Source: Thalassobacillus sp043497085 (GTDB lineage Bacteria > Bacillota > Bacilli > Bacillales > Halobacillaceae). Taken from it: a stretch of DNA of 64,000 nt. The position numbers and the translations under genes are program-made. Below the pieces are notes generated by a model. It worked only from the letters and a program-made list of their open reading frames with translations. It did no database searches and was not told where the DNA came from. Below, one piece after another: positions 35,537 to 43,088 of this stretch; positions within the stretch are counted from its first letter, which is position 1, and each line of letters opens with the position of its first letter. The stretch lies in NCBI GenBank assembly GCA_043497085.1, contig JBIEKI010000010.1; one strand, given 5' to 3'.

Positions 35537-36061
35537 ATGGCTCCTAACTCCCAATTAATAGAAGAACTCCACACCAAAGTGATTCATGAATTCTCTAAAA
35601 CACTGGAAATGTTCGCATTGTCACCAGCAGAAGCCCGCTTGTTTGTCACCCTCTATCTTCACGGGGAGCCGATGACGCTCGATGAAATGAGCAATGCATT
35701 AGGAAAAAGTAAAACCGCTATGAGCAACGGGATCAAAAGCCTGGTCGATCTGAACCTTGTTGAGCGTGTATGGAAAAAAGGGGTACGGAAAGACCTTTAT
35801 CAGGCTGATGAAAATTTATATCGAAAGTTTATGACTTCCTATATTCAAAAATGGCTGGATGCCGCTCAACGACAGGAACACTCCTTGAAAGAGATCGAAT
35901 CCACCCTGGAACAAAAGGTGAACCAATTAAAGAAGCCGGGTGAAATTGAAGAAATCAAGGAACTATACAATCGGCTTGGCGATATGATTCGCTTTCATCG
36001 ATTGATCAGTGAAAAATTCAGCGATATGAAACCTTCTGCTCAGGAGGCTTCATTCAAATAA
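35537..36061 (+). CDS. GbsR/MarR-type regulator, likely of opuA
   Basis: This 174-residue winged-helix protein has the core LSPAEARLFVTLYLHGEPMT followed by LDEMSNALGKSKTAMSNGIK and then GVRKDLYQADEN, the same pattern as GbsR and OpcR of B. subtilis, which repress glycine betaine genes. A helical dimer tail follows. ATG at 35537 has AGGAGG five bases upstream. It is divergent from opuAA with a palindrome between, so opuA control is likely (inference). The second member in this window is at 42455. Confidence 0.85.
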   Translation: MAPNSQLIEELHTKVIHEFSKTLEMFALSPAEARLFVTLYLHGEPMTLDEMSNALGKSKTAMSNGIKSLVDLNLVERVWKKGVRKDLYQADENLYRKFMTSYIQKWLDAAQRQEHSLKEIESTLEQKVNQLKKPGEIEEIKELYNRLGDMIRFHRLISEKFSDMKPSAQEASFK

Positions 36062-36110
36062 AAAAAAGATGAATCTTCCCGTTAATGGGAAAGATTCATC
36101 TTTTTTTTGC
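36060..36110. terminator. Bidirectional terminator
   Basis: AAAAAAAGATGAATCTTCCC and GGGAAAGATTCATCTTTTTTTT form a very long stem (one mismatch) between two convergent genes, with A and T runs on the two sides. Confidence 0.92.
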
Positions 36111-36113
36111 GGT

Positions 36114-37763
36114 TCATTCTATATTACCATTTGCTGAGATGCTATCGCAAAGTTCCAAACCTATTCCGGCCGCATTGTTTCCGACTGCTAACGCATTGGT
36201 GGTGCACACTGCAGTATATATGGCGCATGCCATTTGAAAACCCGGTTCCCGATTACTGAAAATGTTACCGACTAAGGAAATCCTGTTGCAGGAAGATGTC
36301 ACACGAATTCCTTGACTTTCTGACGCATAGTCAGCTCCAATACCAGTCAAGCGATTATTACTGATGGTTGTGGTATCATTGCAGGTTATCCAGATACCAT
36401 GACCACCGATATGCGACAAAGCATTATTTGCAATTGTCAAGTCCCGGTTACCCGTAAACGCCTCAACGCCAGTGCTCGATATTGATTTGATGATATTGCC
36501 TGTAACATTCACCATCGTAGTTGCCGTCAGCTTGATTCCCTTTTCGGCACCCACGATGATATTCTCAGACAGGCTCGACTGAGCGACGTGTGCAAGATAG
36601 ATCGCATTCGTAGACACAGCGCCTTCGATCGTATTTCCTGTGACACTTACTTCGAGCATGTCATGACGTTTATCCCCGGTTATACTCATCACTGACCCAT
36701 GAGCACCAGGTTGGATGAAATGGTTGCCCTGGATGGTAACCCTTTTAACCTGGTTGCTGTCATTCGTTTGATCCCCAAAGATATCCTCGCTGTCCACTTC
36801 ATTATCGCCGTAGTAGTTCGGGTCGATGGAAAGCCCTGCTCCGCAGCCATCTAAGATATTGCCAGTGATCGTAATATCTTCCCAGGAATAAGCCCGTATT
36901 CCCCACTGCAGGGTGCCGCTGACAATATTATTCGATATAATAATCCGCTTGTGCCAACGATCTGCTGTTGCCGAATGCGAGCCAATAGCTCTGCCCCAGC
37001 TCCCCAGCCGGTCACTGGGACCGAAATAACAATTGGTAATCATTACATCCTGACAAGGTGTATGATCGAAATGGGATTTCTTCCAGGGAAACACACCGCT
37101 GCTTTTCATTAAATCCAGCTGGATGGCTTCTGAATATAACTTGCGTTTTTTGGGTGCCATGCCGATAAACTTACAGCCATCAATCAACACATTCATGGAA
37201 GAATTAATTTCCATTCCATGACCTGGTGACACATCCTTGATAGTTAAGTCCCTGAAAATTAAATTTTTCGCGTGGCCAATTACAAAACTGGTGCCGCCTA
37301 AATACCGGTGGCCATTATTATCCCAGATTCCACCGATGATGGTAATGTTGCCGTTTCCCTCATACCCAGTATCGGTGCTGTTTTTCTCGATATTCTTGAG
37401 CATTCCGCGATGGTGGACTTTATTAAATATGGCCTTAGGGTGGCACTCGATTCTTGTACCTTCATAAATCACCAACGTCGATGTAAGTTTATACACACCT
37501 GCTGGAAAGTAGAGAGAGATTCCGTTCGGCCTTCTCTTTGCTTCATCCAGCAATGATTGGATACCGGAAGTATCATCATGCTTACCGTTCCCTTTGATAC
37601 CGGGCATATTTACTGCTATATAATGTCTGCTATCCTCACCGGTTTTCTGTTCGACAGCTCTCAGTCTTTCTCTTAAACGAGCTGTTAATAAGGCTTCACC
37701 CAGGTCATCTGCACTGGTGCGGTCAGGTTTATTTCGCTTTAGGATATCGGTGTATTTCCCCAT
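36114..37763 (-). CDS. Right-handed parallel beta-helix protein (pectate-lyase-3 type)
   Basis: This protein of about 549 residues has a charged N-terminal segment (residues 1–45, with a short helical REQ-type stretch), then a GIKGNGKHDDTSGIQSLLDEA motif of the Pectate_lyase_3 / GH28-related group, followed by at least twelve turns of parallel beta-helix (repeats such as NITIIGGIWDNN, NVLIDGCKFIG, VMITNCYFG, DITITGNILDG, LTIANNALSHIGGHGIW). No signal peptide is visible. Such folds occur in polysaccharide lyases, epimerases and phage tail spikes; which applies here is open. It lies alone, convergent with the GbsR-like gene, and is not part of the B. subtilis order, so acquisition is possible. 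The third of three consecutive ATGs is used here. Confidence 0.75.
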   Translation of the reverse strand: MGKYTDILKRNKPDRTSADDLGEALLTARLRERLRAVEQKTGEDSRHYIAVNMPGIKGNGKHDDTSGIQSLLDEAKRRPNGISLYFPAGVYKLTSTLVIYEGTRIECHPKAIFNKVHHRGMLKNIEKNSTDTGYEGNGNITIIGGIWDNNGHRYLGGTSFVIGHAKNLIFRDLTIKDVSPGHGMEINSSMNVLIDGCKFIGMAPKKRKLYSEAIQLDLMKSSGVFPWKKSHFDHTPCQDVMITNCYFGPSDRLGSWGRAIGSHSATADRWHKRIIISNNIVSGTLQWGIRAYSWEDITITGNILDGCGAGLSIDPNYYGDNEVDSEDIFGDQTNDSNQVKRVTIQGNHFIQPGAHGSVMSITGDKRHDMLEVSVTGNTIEGAVSTNAIYLAHVAQSSLSENIIVGAEKGIKLTATTMVNVTGNIIKSISSTGVEAFTGNRDLTIANNALSHIGGHGIWITCNDTTTISNNRLTGIGADYASESQGIRVTSSCNRISLVGNIFSNREPGFQMACAIYTAVCTTNALAVGNNAAGIGLELCDSISANGNIE

Positions 37764-38076
37764 CATCATCTCTCCATTTCATCCTTCAAATCGTTCCTCT
37801 CCAAAACTCTTATACCTATATTTATATAAGCTTCCTCATTTCTTTATCCATAACCTGTTATTCACGTTTCAAACGTTGTATACATAACTGCGACAACTAC
37901 TGTCATGGCAGTTTATAAACTCTTTTATTTTTTTTTGAGAAAACCTATTGCTTTTTCTATCAAAACATACTATTATTCCATTTGTGCTACTCAATACATA
38001 ACGGTTCACCCCAAATATCATAGAGACATTCCTTACTAATGTTTCAGTCATTTTTGTAGTAAAGGGGGATTCTGAG

Positions 38077-38625
38077 ATGAACTGCTGGAAAACAGTAAAC
38101 ATCACAAAGGATTTCGGTAATAATCGCATTTATCTCACATCCTTTCTTACAGGGTTGTTAGCATTTCTGATTTTGTATCTGCCTTTTTCGTTGTTGCATT
38201 TGACGCATGATGTAAAAGACCATGGTTTACTTCCATTGCTGGTCATTCTTTTCTTCTTGCCGTCCCTTCATCGAATGATGCATATACTGCCTTTAGTTCT
38301 TGCTAATAAACGCGTAAGGGTGAAATGGAAATTCAGAAGACGATTGATTCCAACATTCGATTACCGGTGTCAATCCAAATTATCTAAAAAAACATCTATT
38401 TTCATGGCACTGGCACCAACATTATTCATCACTCTTCCAGGTTTAGCGATGAGTTATGTATTTCCTGGATATTTTGCTTATTTTGTGCTGTTTTCAGCTG
38501 TGAATATTGGGTTATCGTTTACCGATTACCTATATTTGAACCAATTCATCCGGGCTCCTCGCCGCTGTGTCATTGAGAATGCCAAAGATGGCTATGATAT
38601 TCTGATCAAACGTAAAAGCTCATAA
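38077..38625 (+). CDS. DUF3267-like membrane protein
   Basis: This 182-residue membrane protein has four hydrophobic segments (about residues 18–42, 52–75, 110–135 and 138–158). HRMMH at residues 65–69 sits where DUF3267 putative zinc proteases have HExxH; here the glutamate is replaced, so the protein would lack the general base. The family assignment is moderate and rests on size, topology and this pattern. The start follows GGGGGATT. It is followed by its own terminator. Confidence 0.6.
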   Translation: MNCWKTVNITKDFGNNRIYLTSFLTGLLAFLILYLPFSLLHLTHDVKDHGLLPLLVILFFLPSLHRMMHILPLVLANKRVRVKWKFRRRLIPTFDYRCQSKLSKKTSIFMALAPTLFITLPGLAMSYVFPGYFAYFVLFSAVNIGLSFTDYLYLNQFIRAPRRCVIENAKDGYDILIKRKSS

Positions 38626-38638
38626 ATATAGATAAGAA

Positions 38639-38671
38639 TAAGAAGGGTGCTGACTCAGCGCCCTTCTCTTG
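38639..38671 (+). terminator. Terminator after the DUF3267-like gene
   Basis: AGAAGGG-TGCTGA and TCAGCG-CCCTTCT pair with one mismatch and a very short loop, then CTTGTTTTTT. Confidence 0.8.
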
Positions 38672-38752
38672 TTTTTTCGGACATAAATTCTGTTCAAAAA
38701 GACCTTTTTTTGATAAAGTAAGTGAATAAGGAATAAAGGAGGTATTTCAGCA

Positions 38753-38938
38753 GTGGCATTCGTGTTTATCCTATACGCCTTAATTATCCTATTCATCATC
38801 AATTCTCTGACACATTCCTTATGTATGAAGACTAACATGTCTAAAGAGAAGCAGCCGCGCGTGTTCCGTACCATCAATGTTCTAATAACGATTTTATTGA
38901 TATCCTCTTATGTAGAAGTATTGAACGCGGCGTCTTAA
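38753..38938 (+). CDS. Small membrane protein of unknown function (61 aa)
   Basis: GTG start with AAAGGAGG nine bases upstream. The 61-residue product has two hydrophobic segments (FVFILYALIILFIINSL and VLITILLISSYVEVL) with a basic loop between them. I do not recognise the family. It is a single-gene unit lying between the DUF3267-like gene and a convergent YjcZ-type peptide gene. Confidence 0.6.
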   Translation: MAFVFILYALIILFIINSLTHSLCMKTNMSKEKQPRVFRTINVLITILLISSYVEVLNAAS

Positions 38939-38973
38939 TATGATGAGCCTAACCATAAAAACAACACAGAAAA

Positions 38974-39009
38974 AAGCCAGACGCCTGAACCGGCGTCTGG
39001 CTTTCTTAT
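38974..39009 (-). terminator. Terminator after the YjcZ-type gene
   Basis: AAAGCCAGACGCC and GGCGTCTGGCTTT form a 13-bp stem with a 6-base loop; leftward the transcript continues into TTTTTT. It can also serve the small membrane protein gene from the other side. Confidence 0.9.
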
Positions 39010-39025
39010 TAAATCCTGTCAGGGA

Positions 39026-39109
39026 TTACAGCCATGCTGCCCCTACAATAATGAGCAAAATGAATAACACGACGATCAAAGCGAAACCGCCACCATATCC
39101 TCGACTCAT
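39026..39109 (-). CDS. YjcZ-family sporulation peptide (27 aa)
   Basis: This very short gene encodes MSRGYGGGFALIVVLFILL followed by IIVGAAWL. The GYGGGFALIVVLFILLIIVGA pattern is diagnostic of the YjcZ family of small hydrophobic peptides annotated as sporulation proteins in Bacilli. GGGGGTGAGG lies just before the ATG, and the gene ends at a strong terminator. Confidence 0.88.
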   Translation of the reverse strand: MSRGYGGGFALIVVLFILLIIVGAAWL

Positions 39110-39298
39110 AACCTCACCCCCTTATCTGATACGTACAGTATCCTATGCAGCGGGGCGTGAAGATGGATAGGCGTTTGCCCCCTATCCTTTATCTTTTGAA
39201 AAATGTACTAGTTTTTGTTAATGCGGATATGTTATATTATGTCATAGGTTGTTTGCCTTACGTCTAGAATTTAATTACATAATAGGGGTGTATGAGAA

Positions 39299-40213
39299 AT
39301 GAAGAAGTTTGCAGTTGCAGCTACAATTGCCGCAGGGGTTTTAACCTTATCTGCTTGCAGCTCTGATTCAGAAGAAAACAGCAAAGCAGTAGTTGAAACA
39401 AAGAGTGGCGAAGTGACAAAAGAAGAGTTTTATGAAGCATTGAAAGACCAAAATGGTGAAGCAGTTCTTCAGCAATTAGTCATGGAAGAAGTGCTTTCAG
39501 ATAATTATGAAGTAACCAAAGAAGAAGTGAATAAAGAATTAGAGAATATGAAAGAGCAGTATGGGGAACAATTCGATATGATCCTTCAACAGAATAACTT
39601 CAAAAGCGAAGAAGATTTCAAAGATATGCTTCGTCTTAGCTTGTTACAAGAAAAAGCAGCTATGGAAGATGTAGAAGTTTCTGAAGAAGAAATGAAAGAT
39701 CATTACAATAAAATGAAAACCCAGGTCCAAGCGAGTCATATCCTTGTCGATAATGAAGATACAGCTAAAAAAGTGAAACAGCAGCTCGAAGATGGAGCGG
39801 ACTTCAAAAAGCTGGCTGAAAAATTCTCAACCGATAAAGCATCACTGGAAAATGGCGGGGACCTTGGATTTTTCGGACCAGGTGAAATGACAGCTAAATT
39901 CGAAGATGCAGCTTATGCACTTGAAGAAGGCGAAATCAGTGAGCCGATTAAAACGGAATTCGGCTTCCACATCATCAAGAAAACCGGCGAAAAGAAAGCT
40001 GAAGATGTAGGTTCTTTTGAAGAAGAAAAAGATACCATCAAACGTCAATTAGCTTCTAAGAAAATTGATCAGACAAAACTACAAGCAAAAATGGATAAAA
40101 TGATGGAAAATGCAAATATCAAAGTCAAAGACGAAGATTTCAAAGGTTTATTCGATAAACCAGAACAGCCTGCCCAAGGGGACAGCGGTTCTAAAGAAGA
40201 CGCACAAGGATAA
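39299..40213 (+). CDS. prsA: Foldase lipoprotein PrsA
   Basis: This 304-residue membrane-anchored peptidyl-prolyl isomerase and chaperone folds exported proteins outside the membrane. The signal peptide ends LTLSAC with C20 lipidated. A parvulin domain (about residues 140–230) contains VQASHILVDNEDTAKKV, NGGDLGFFGPGEM and TEFGFHIIKKTG; flanking charged helices form the SurA-like chaperone domain. The C-terminus is acidic and Gln-rich. It lies near yhaL and yhaM as in B. subtilis. Confidence 0.95.
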   Translation: MKKFAVAATIAAGVLTLSACSSDSEENSKAVVETKSGEVTKEEFYEALKDQNGEAVLQQLVMEEVLSDNYEVTKEEVNKELENMKEQYGEQFDMILQQNNFKSEEDFKDMLRLSLLQEKAAMEDVEVSEEEMKDHYNKMKTQVQASHILVDNEDTAKKVKQQLEDGADFKKLAEKFSTDKASLENGGDLGFFGPGEMTAKFEDAAYALEEGEISEPIKTEFGFHIIKKTGEKKAEDVGSFEEEKDTIKRQLASKKIDQTKLQAKMDKMMENANIKVKDEDFKGLFDKPEQPAQGDSGSKEDAQG

Positions 40214-40224
40214 ATATAATCTAA

Positions 40225-40252
40225 ACTCAGAGCACTAGCTCTGAGTTTTATT
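40225..40252 (+). terminator. Terminator after prsA
   Basis: AAACTCAGAGC and GCTCTGAGTTT with a 4-base loop, then TATTTTATTT. Confidence 0.88.
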
Positions 40253-40329
40253 TTATTTAAAGTTATTTATAAAAATGTCTATAGTAGAAGGAATTGTTAA
40301 ATATTGTTCATTTTTCATTAAGGGAGTTA

Positions 40330-40680
40330 TTCCACTATAGGGCTGAAAATCCGAAGACTTGATTTCGAGATCTTCGGGTCCGTTGCCGAGTCAGGAGTAA
40401 AGGCGGCTGGGAAACGATTCGCTTTCCAGCTTCATTGCCTAGACACTCGCGACATAAGCAGTCCATCAACGGGAAGAAAGAGCCCTTCCCTTTAGCTGTT
40501 CTGCTTATGCGTGTCGTGTCCCCCAAGGCGATTACGCATTCATTTCTTTCCTGTGGGGGAGCTGGCAAGCCTCCTCGGTCGTTTCACGACCTGTGGGGTC
40601 TCGCCTAGCCCCTTCTCCCACGGGAGGTCTCACTGTTTCCCCGCCACCCTATTCGTTTTTGAGATAAACGGACCATTACC
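40330..40680. repeat. Composite dispersed repeat: type B core with nested 124-bp cassette C (copy 4)
   Basis: The left flank (GGGCTGAAAATCCGAAGACT, GATTTCGAGATCTTCGGGTC) is followed by CGATTCGCTTTCC, cassette C at 40428–40551, and then a type B core (GGGGGAGCTGGCAAGCC, a GGTCGTTTCACGACC hairpin, CTCGCCTAGCCCCTTCTCCC). Cassette C differs from that at 31828 at about seven positions by eye and has the same length. Non-coding. Confidence 0.8.
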
Positions 40681-40724
40681 ATGGATGAAGATGGCTTCTA
40701 CTTACGCGGTATAATGTATAACAA

Positions 40725-41005
40725 GGGTTATGGTAGTAAGACCCTTTTCGTGAGTAGCTCTTTGAAATGCTCCAATATCGAAGTTTCCGTTTCTCTCATA
40801 AATGCAAGGAGGGCCGGGAAATTGCGAGACTCCTATGGGAAAATAGTACATGGTGAGATCCCGCAGGGCTTTAGCCCGAGGAAGCTCACCGTACCCCATG
40901 GAAAGCGAGTGATTTCCCGGACCTCCAAAGGCTTTCAACCTTAACGGAAACAGTTTCTCTCGAAACTGAGTCTTTAAGTAAAGGGAGCTTAACTGTAAAA
41001 TCAAC
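40725..41005. repeat. Dispersed repeat, type B core, reverse orientation (copy 5)
   Basis: It contains GAGATCCCGCAGGGCTTTAGCC, CGAGGAAGCTCACCG and AAAGCGAGTGATTTCCCGG. It ends in TTTAAGTAAAGGGAGCTTAA, whose reverse complement opens the copy at 63535. It follows copy 4 almost directly, so two elements sit head to tail between prsA and yhaL. Confidence 0.75.
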
Positions 41006-41031
41006 ACTGAAACTCAACAGAGCCATAAAGA

Positions 41032-41073
41032 AAAAAGCTGTCTGCTAAAGGGTTTACCTTTACAGACAGCTTC
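41032..41073 (-). terminator. Terminator after yhaL
   Basis: AAGCTGTCTG and CAGACAGCTT, with an inner TAAAGG/CCTTTA pair, then TTTTTTC on the leftward transcript. Confidence 0.85.
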
Positions 41074-41098
41074 ATCATAAGGAGGAATTAACAGCAAA

Positions 41099-41296
41099 TC
41101 AACCTGAAGCAACAGACTTCTTATGCTTTCTTTGCTCCTTCTCTTCTTCCATTCGCCTGATATAGACCTGGCCTTCGCGTTCGATGAACTGACGCTCGAG
41201 TCTTTGCTCGGCACGCATCGCCTTGTAAGCCATATACCCACTCAGAAAGATGAACAGGATGCAAAAGAATACCCAAATTGGAATTCCGAATAACAT
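41099..41296 (-). CDS. yhaL: Sporulation protein YhaL
   Basis: This 65-residue protein has one N-terminal transmembrane helix (IPIWVFFCILFIFLSGYMAY) and a charged tail containing RQFIEREGQVYIRRMEEEKE, which matches the YhaL family. It is annotated as sporulation-related in Bacillus. GGAGG precedes the ATG. It neighbours prsA and yhaM, the expected order. Confidence 0.85.
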   Translation of the reverse strand: MLFGIPIWVFFCILFIFLSGYMAYKAMRAEQRLERQFIEREGQVYIRRMEEEKEQRKHKKSVASG

Positions 41297-41362
41297 GGCA
41301 TGATCCTCCCTGTCGGCTTTGTTCTATATTTATGCGGACAAGCGGACAGATATGCCATTGGG

Positions 41363-42310
41363 TTAATTATCTTCAAATAATGGTTTATAAAAGTTCCGCT
41401 GTTCCATCGAAAATAACCGTTCGGTAAATTCTCCAGGCTCTACTTTATCCAGGGCACGGTCCAGCATATTCATTTTGGCATCCATTAAATCAATCAAATG
41501 AAGCACTTCCGCTTCCCGGACAAGCGGCGGTTTTGGGCTTCCCCACTCACTCTTACCATGATGGGAAAGCACAAGGTGCTGAATAATCGTCACTTCCTCG
41601 CCCTCAATCTTCAACTCTTCTGCCGCCTGGCCAATTTCCTGAATCATCATTGGGATATGTCCGATCAGTTTCCCTTCTATAGTATAGTTAGGAGCCGCGG
41701 CACCAGAAAGCTCTTTTAATTTCCCTAAATCATGAAGAATAACTCCCGCATATAACAAATCTTTATTCAAGGAAGGGTAAAGCTCCTTCAACTGGCGAGC
41801 GAGATTCAACATCGATACGATATGATGCGCCAATCCAGACACATAAGCATGGTGATTTTTAGTTGCAGCAGGATAAGTCAATAATGCTTCCTGATACTTT
41901 TGGACAAAATATCTAACCAGCCGCTGAATATTAGGATTTTTCATTTCAAAAATCGCTTCCGTTATACGCTCCATCAATTCTTCTTTTTTGATCGGTGCTT
42001 TTTCTACAAAGTCTTCCGGCTTTACCCCATCTGTTGCCTGAACGGGGCGAATCGACTGGATTTTCAGTTGCTGTCGTCCTCGGAAACTGGTTACTTCTCC
42101 ACTTAGTTTCACCAGTTCCTCTGCCTGGAATAATGCCTCATCCTCTGGCGTGGCTTCCCAAAGCTTGGACTCGATCTCCCCAGTGGCATCTTTCAATATC
42201 AACGTAAGAAATGGCTTGCCATTACTTGCCACCCCTTTACTGGCAGACTTGATCATCATGAAGCTGTCAAAACCATCCCCTACACTATAATAGGCAATTC
42301 CTTTTTTCAT
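41363..42310 (-). CDS. yhaM: 3'-5' exoribonuclease YhaM
   Basis: This 315-residue exonuclease has an N-terminal OB-fold (residues about 15–100, TLILKDATGEIESKLWEA) and an HD domain with HAYVSGLAHHIVSML, then VILHDLGKLKEL, then IQHLVLSHHG, giving the metal-binding His/Asp residues. B. subtilis YhaM degrades RNA and single-stranded DNA and is nearly the same length. GGGGAGGAG lies before the ATG. In B. subtilis yhaM directly follows yhaN; here a regulator gene sits between them. Confidence 0.94.
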   Translation of the reverse strand: MKKGIAYYSVGDGFDSFMMIKSASKGVASNGKPFLTLILKDATGEIESKLWEATPEDEALFQAEELVKLSGEVTSFRGRQQLKIQSIRPVQATDGVKPEDFVEKAPIKKEELMERITEAIFEMKNPNIQRLVRYFVQKYQEALLTYPAATKNHHAYVSGLAHHIVSMLNLARQLKELYPSLNKDLLYAGVILHDLGKLKELSGAAAPNYTIEGKLIGHIPMMIQEIGQAAEELKIEGEEVTIIQHLVLSHHGKSEWGSPKPPLVREAEVLHLIDLMDAKMNMLDRALDKVEPGEFTERLFSMEQRNFYKPLFEDN

Positions 42311-42454
42311 CGAATCTCCTCCCCAGTTTCCAACAAAAAAGGGATCATACCTTATATTTACGACTAACTTTATATGAGAAAGTCTCTGTAAATTAAACTA
42401 TGATCATACTATCTGTCATCCTAGCGTTATATCGCTGAATTATATTTTTCGTAA

Positions 42455-43018
42455 TCAATATTCTTCTGAGTGATCGACTTTCGGCACGTACTGGAAAATT
42501 TCCCCTGATTCCACAACACGTATGAATTTCATCAGCCAGCGATAATAATTTTGCGCATAACGAAGGCGCTCAATATCCGAGTAAATTTTTTCTTTCAGCT
42601 GCTCATCCTCTGCGTCACCGGAAATCTTCTCCAGTTTATCGATCGTTTCTTCCGCTTCCTCGATATTAGTCTCTGTATGATGCCGCCAACGGCTACCGAA
42701 TAGTGTGGTGAATGATTTATACCAATCTTCTTCTGATTTATATAAGTCCTTACGCACACCCCGTTTAAACGCAGGTTCTACCATCTTCATATCTGACAAC
42801 GCCCGGACGCCGGTAGACATACTTGTCTTACTCATCTCGAGCGCATCCCTCATCTCATCCAGGGTCATCGGATCCTCCGCAAAATAAAGGACACCATATA
42901 AGCGGCCAATTGATGGTGTGACCCCATAAAGACTCATGTTTTTCGCGATAACCTGGATGAATTTTTCCAGGGTTTCTTCATATTTACTCCATTCTGTTTG
43001 TTGATCTTTTTTTGCCAA
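42455..43018 (-). CDS. GbsR/OpcR-type repressor, second copy
   Basis: This 187-residue winged-helix regulator has MSLYGVTPSIGRLYGVLYFA, then MTLDEMRDALEMSKTSMSTG, then GVRKDLYKSEEDWYKSF and a helical tail rich in aromatic residues; GbsR uses aromatic residues of this kind to sense choline. The start is taken as TTG at 43018 (MAKKDQQTEW): GGAGGG lies seven bases before it, whereas the ATG at 43033 has no ribosome-binding site. It interrupts the yhaM–yhaN order. Its target is not obvious from adjacent genes. Confidence 0.85.
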   Translation of the reverse strand: MAKKDQQTEWSKYEETLEKFIQVIAKNMSLYGVTPSIGRLYGVLYFAEDPMTLDEMRDALEMSKTSMSTGVRALSDMKMVEPAFKRGVRKDLYKSEEDWYKSFTTLFGSRWRHHTETNIEEAEETIDKLEKISGDAEDEQLKEKIYSDIERLRYAQNYYRWLMKFIRVVESGEIFQYVPKVDHSEEY

Positions 43019-43088
43019 AGGAAAACCCTCCATTATCCATCACAATCTGACCCTATAATCTGAACACATTTTACCATTAATATTTTTA

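Noticed and set aside
37869..38129. 86-codon minus-strand frame at the start of the DUF3267-like gene
   Set aside because: Overlaps the better-supported plus-strand gene, has no recognisable motif or ribosome-binding site.
40335..41007. Several 67–101-codon frames on both strands between prsA and yhaL
   Set aside because: All are inside repeat copies 4 and 5, with no start signals and rearranged compositions that follow repeat modules.
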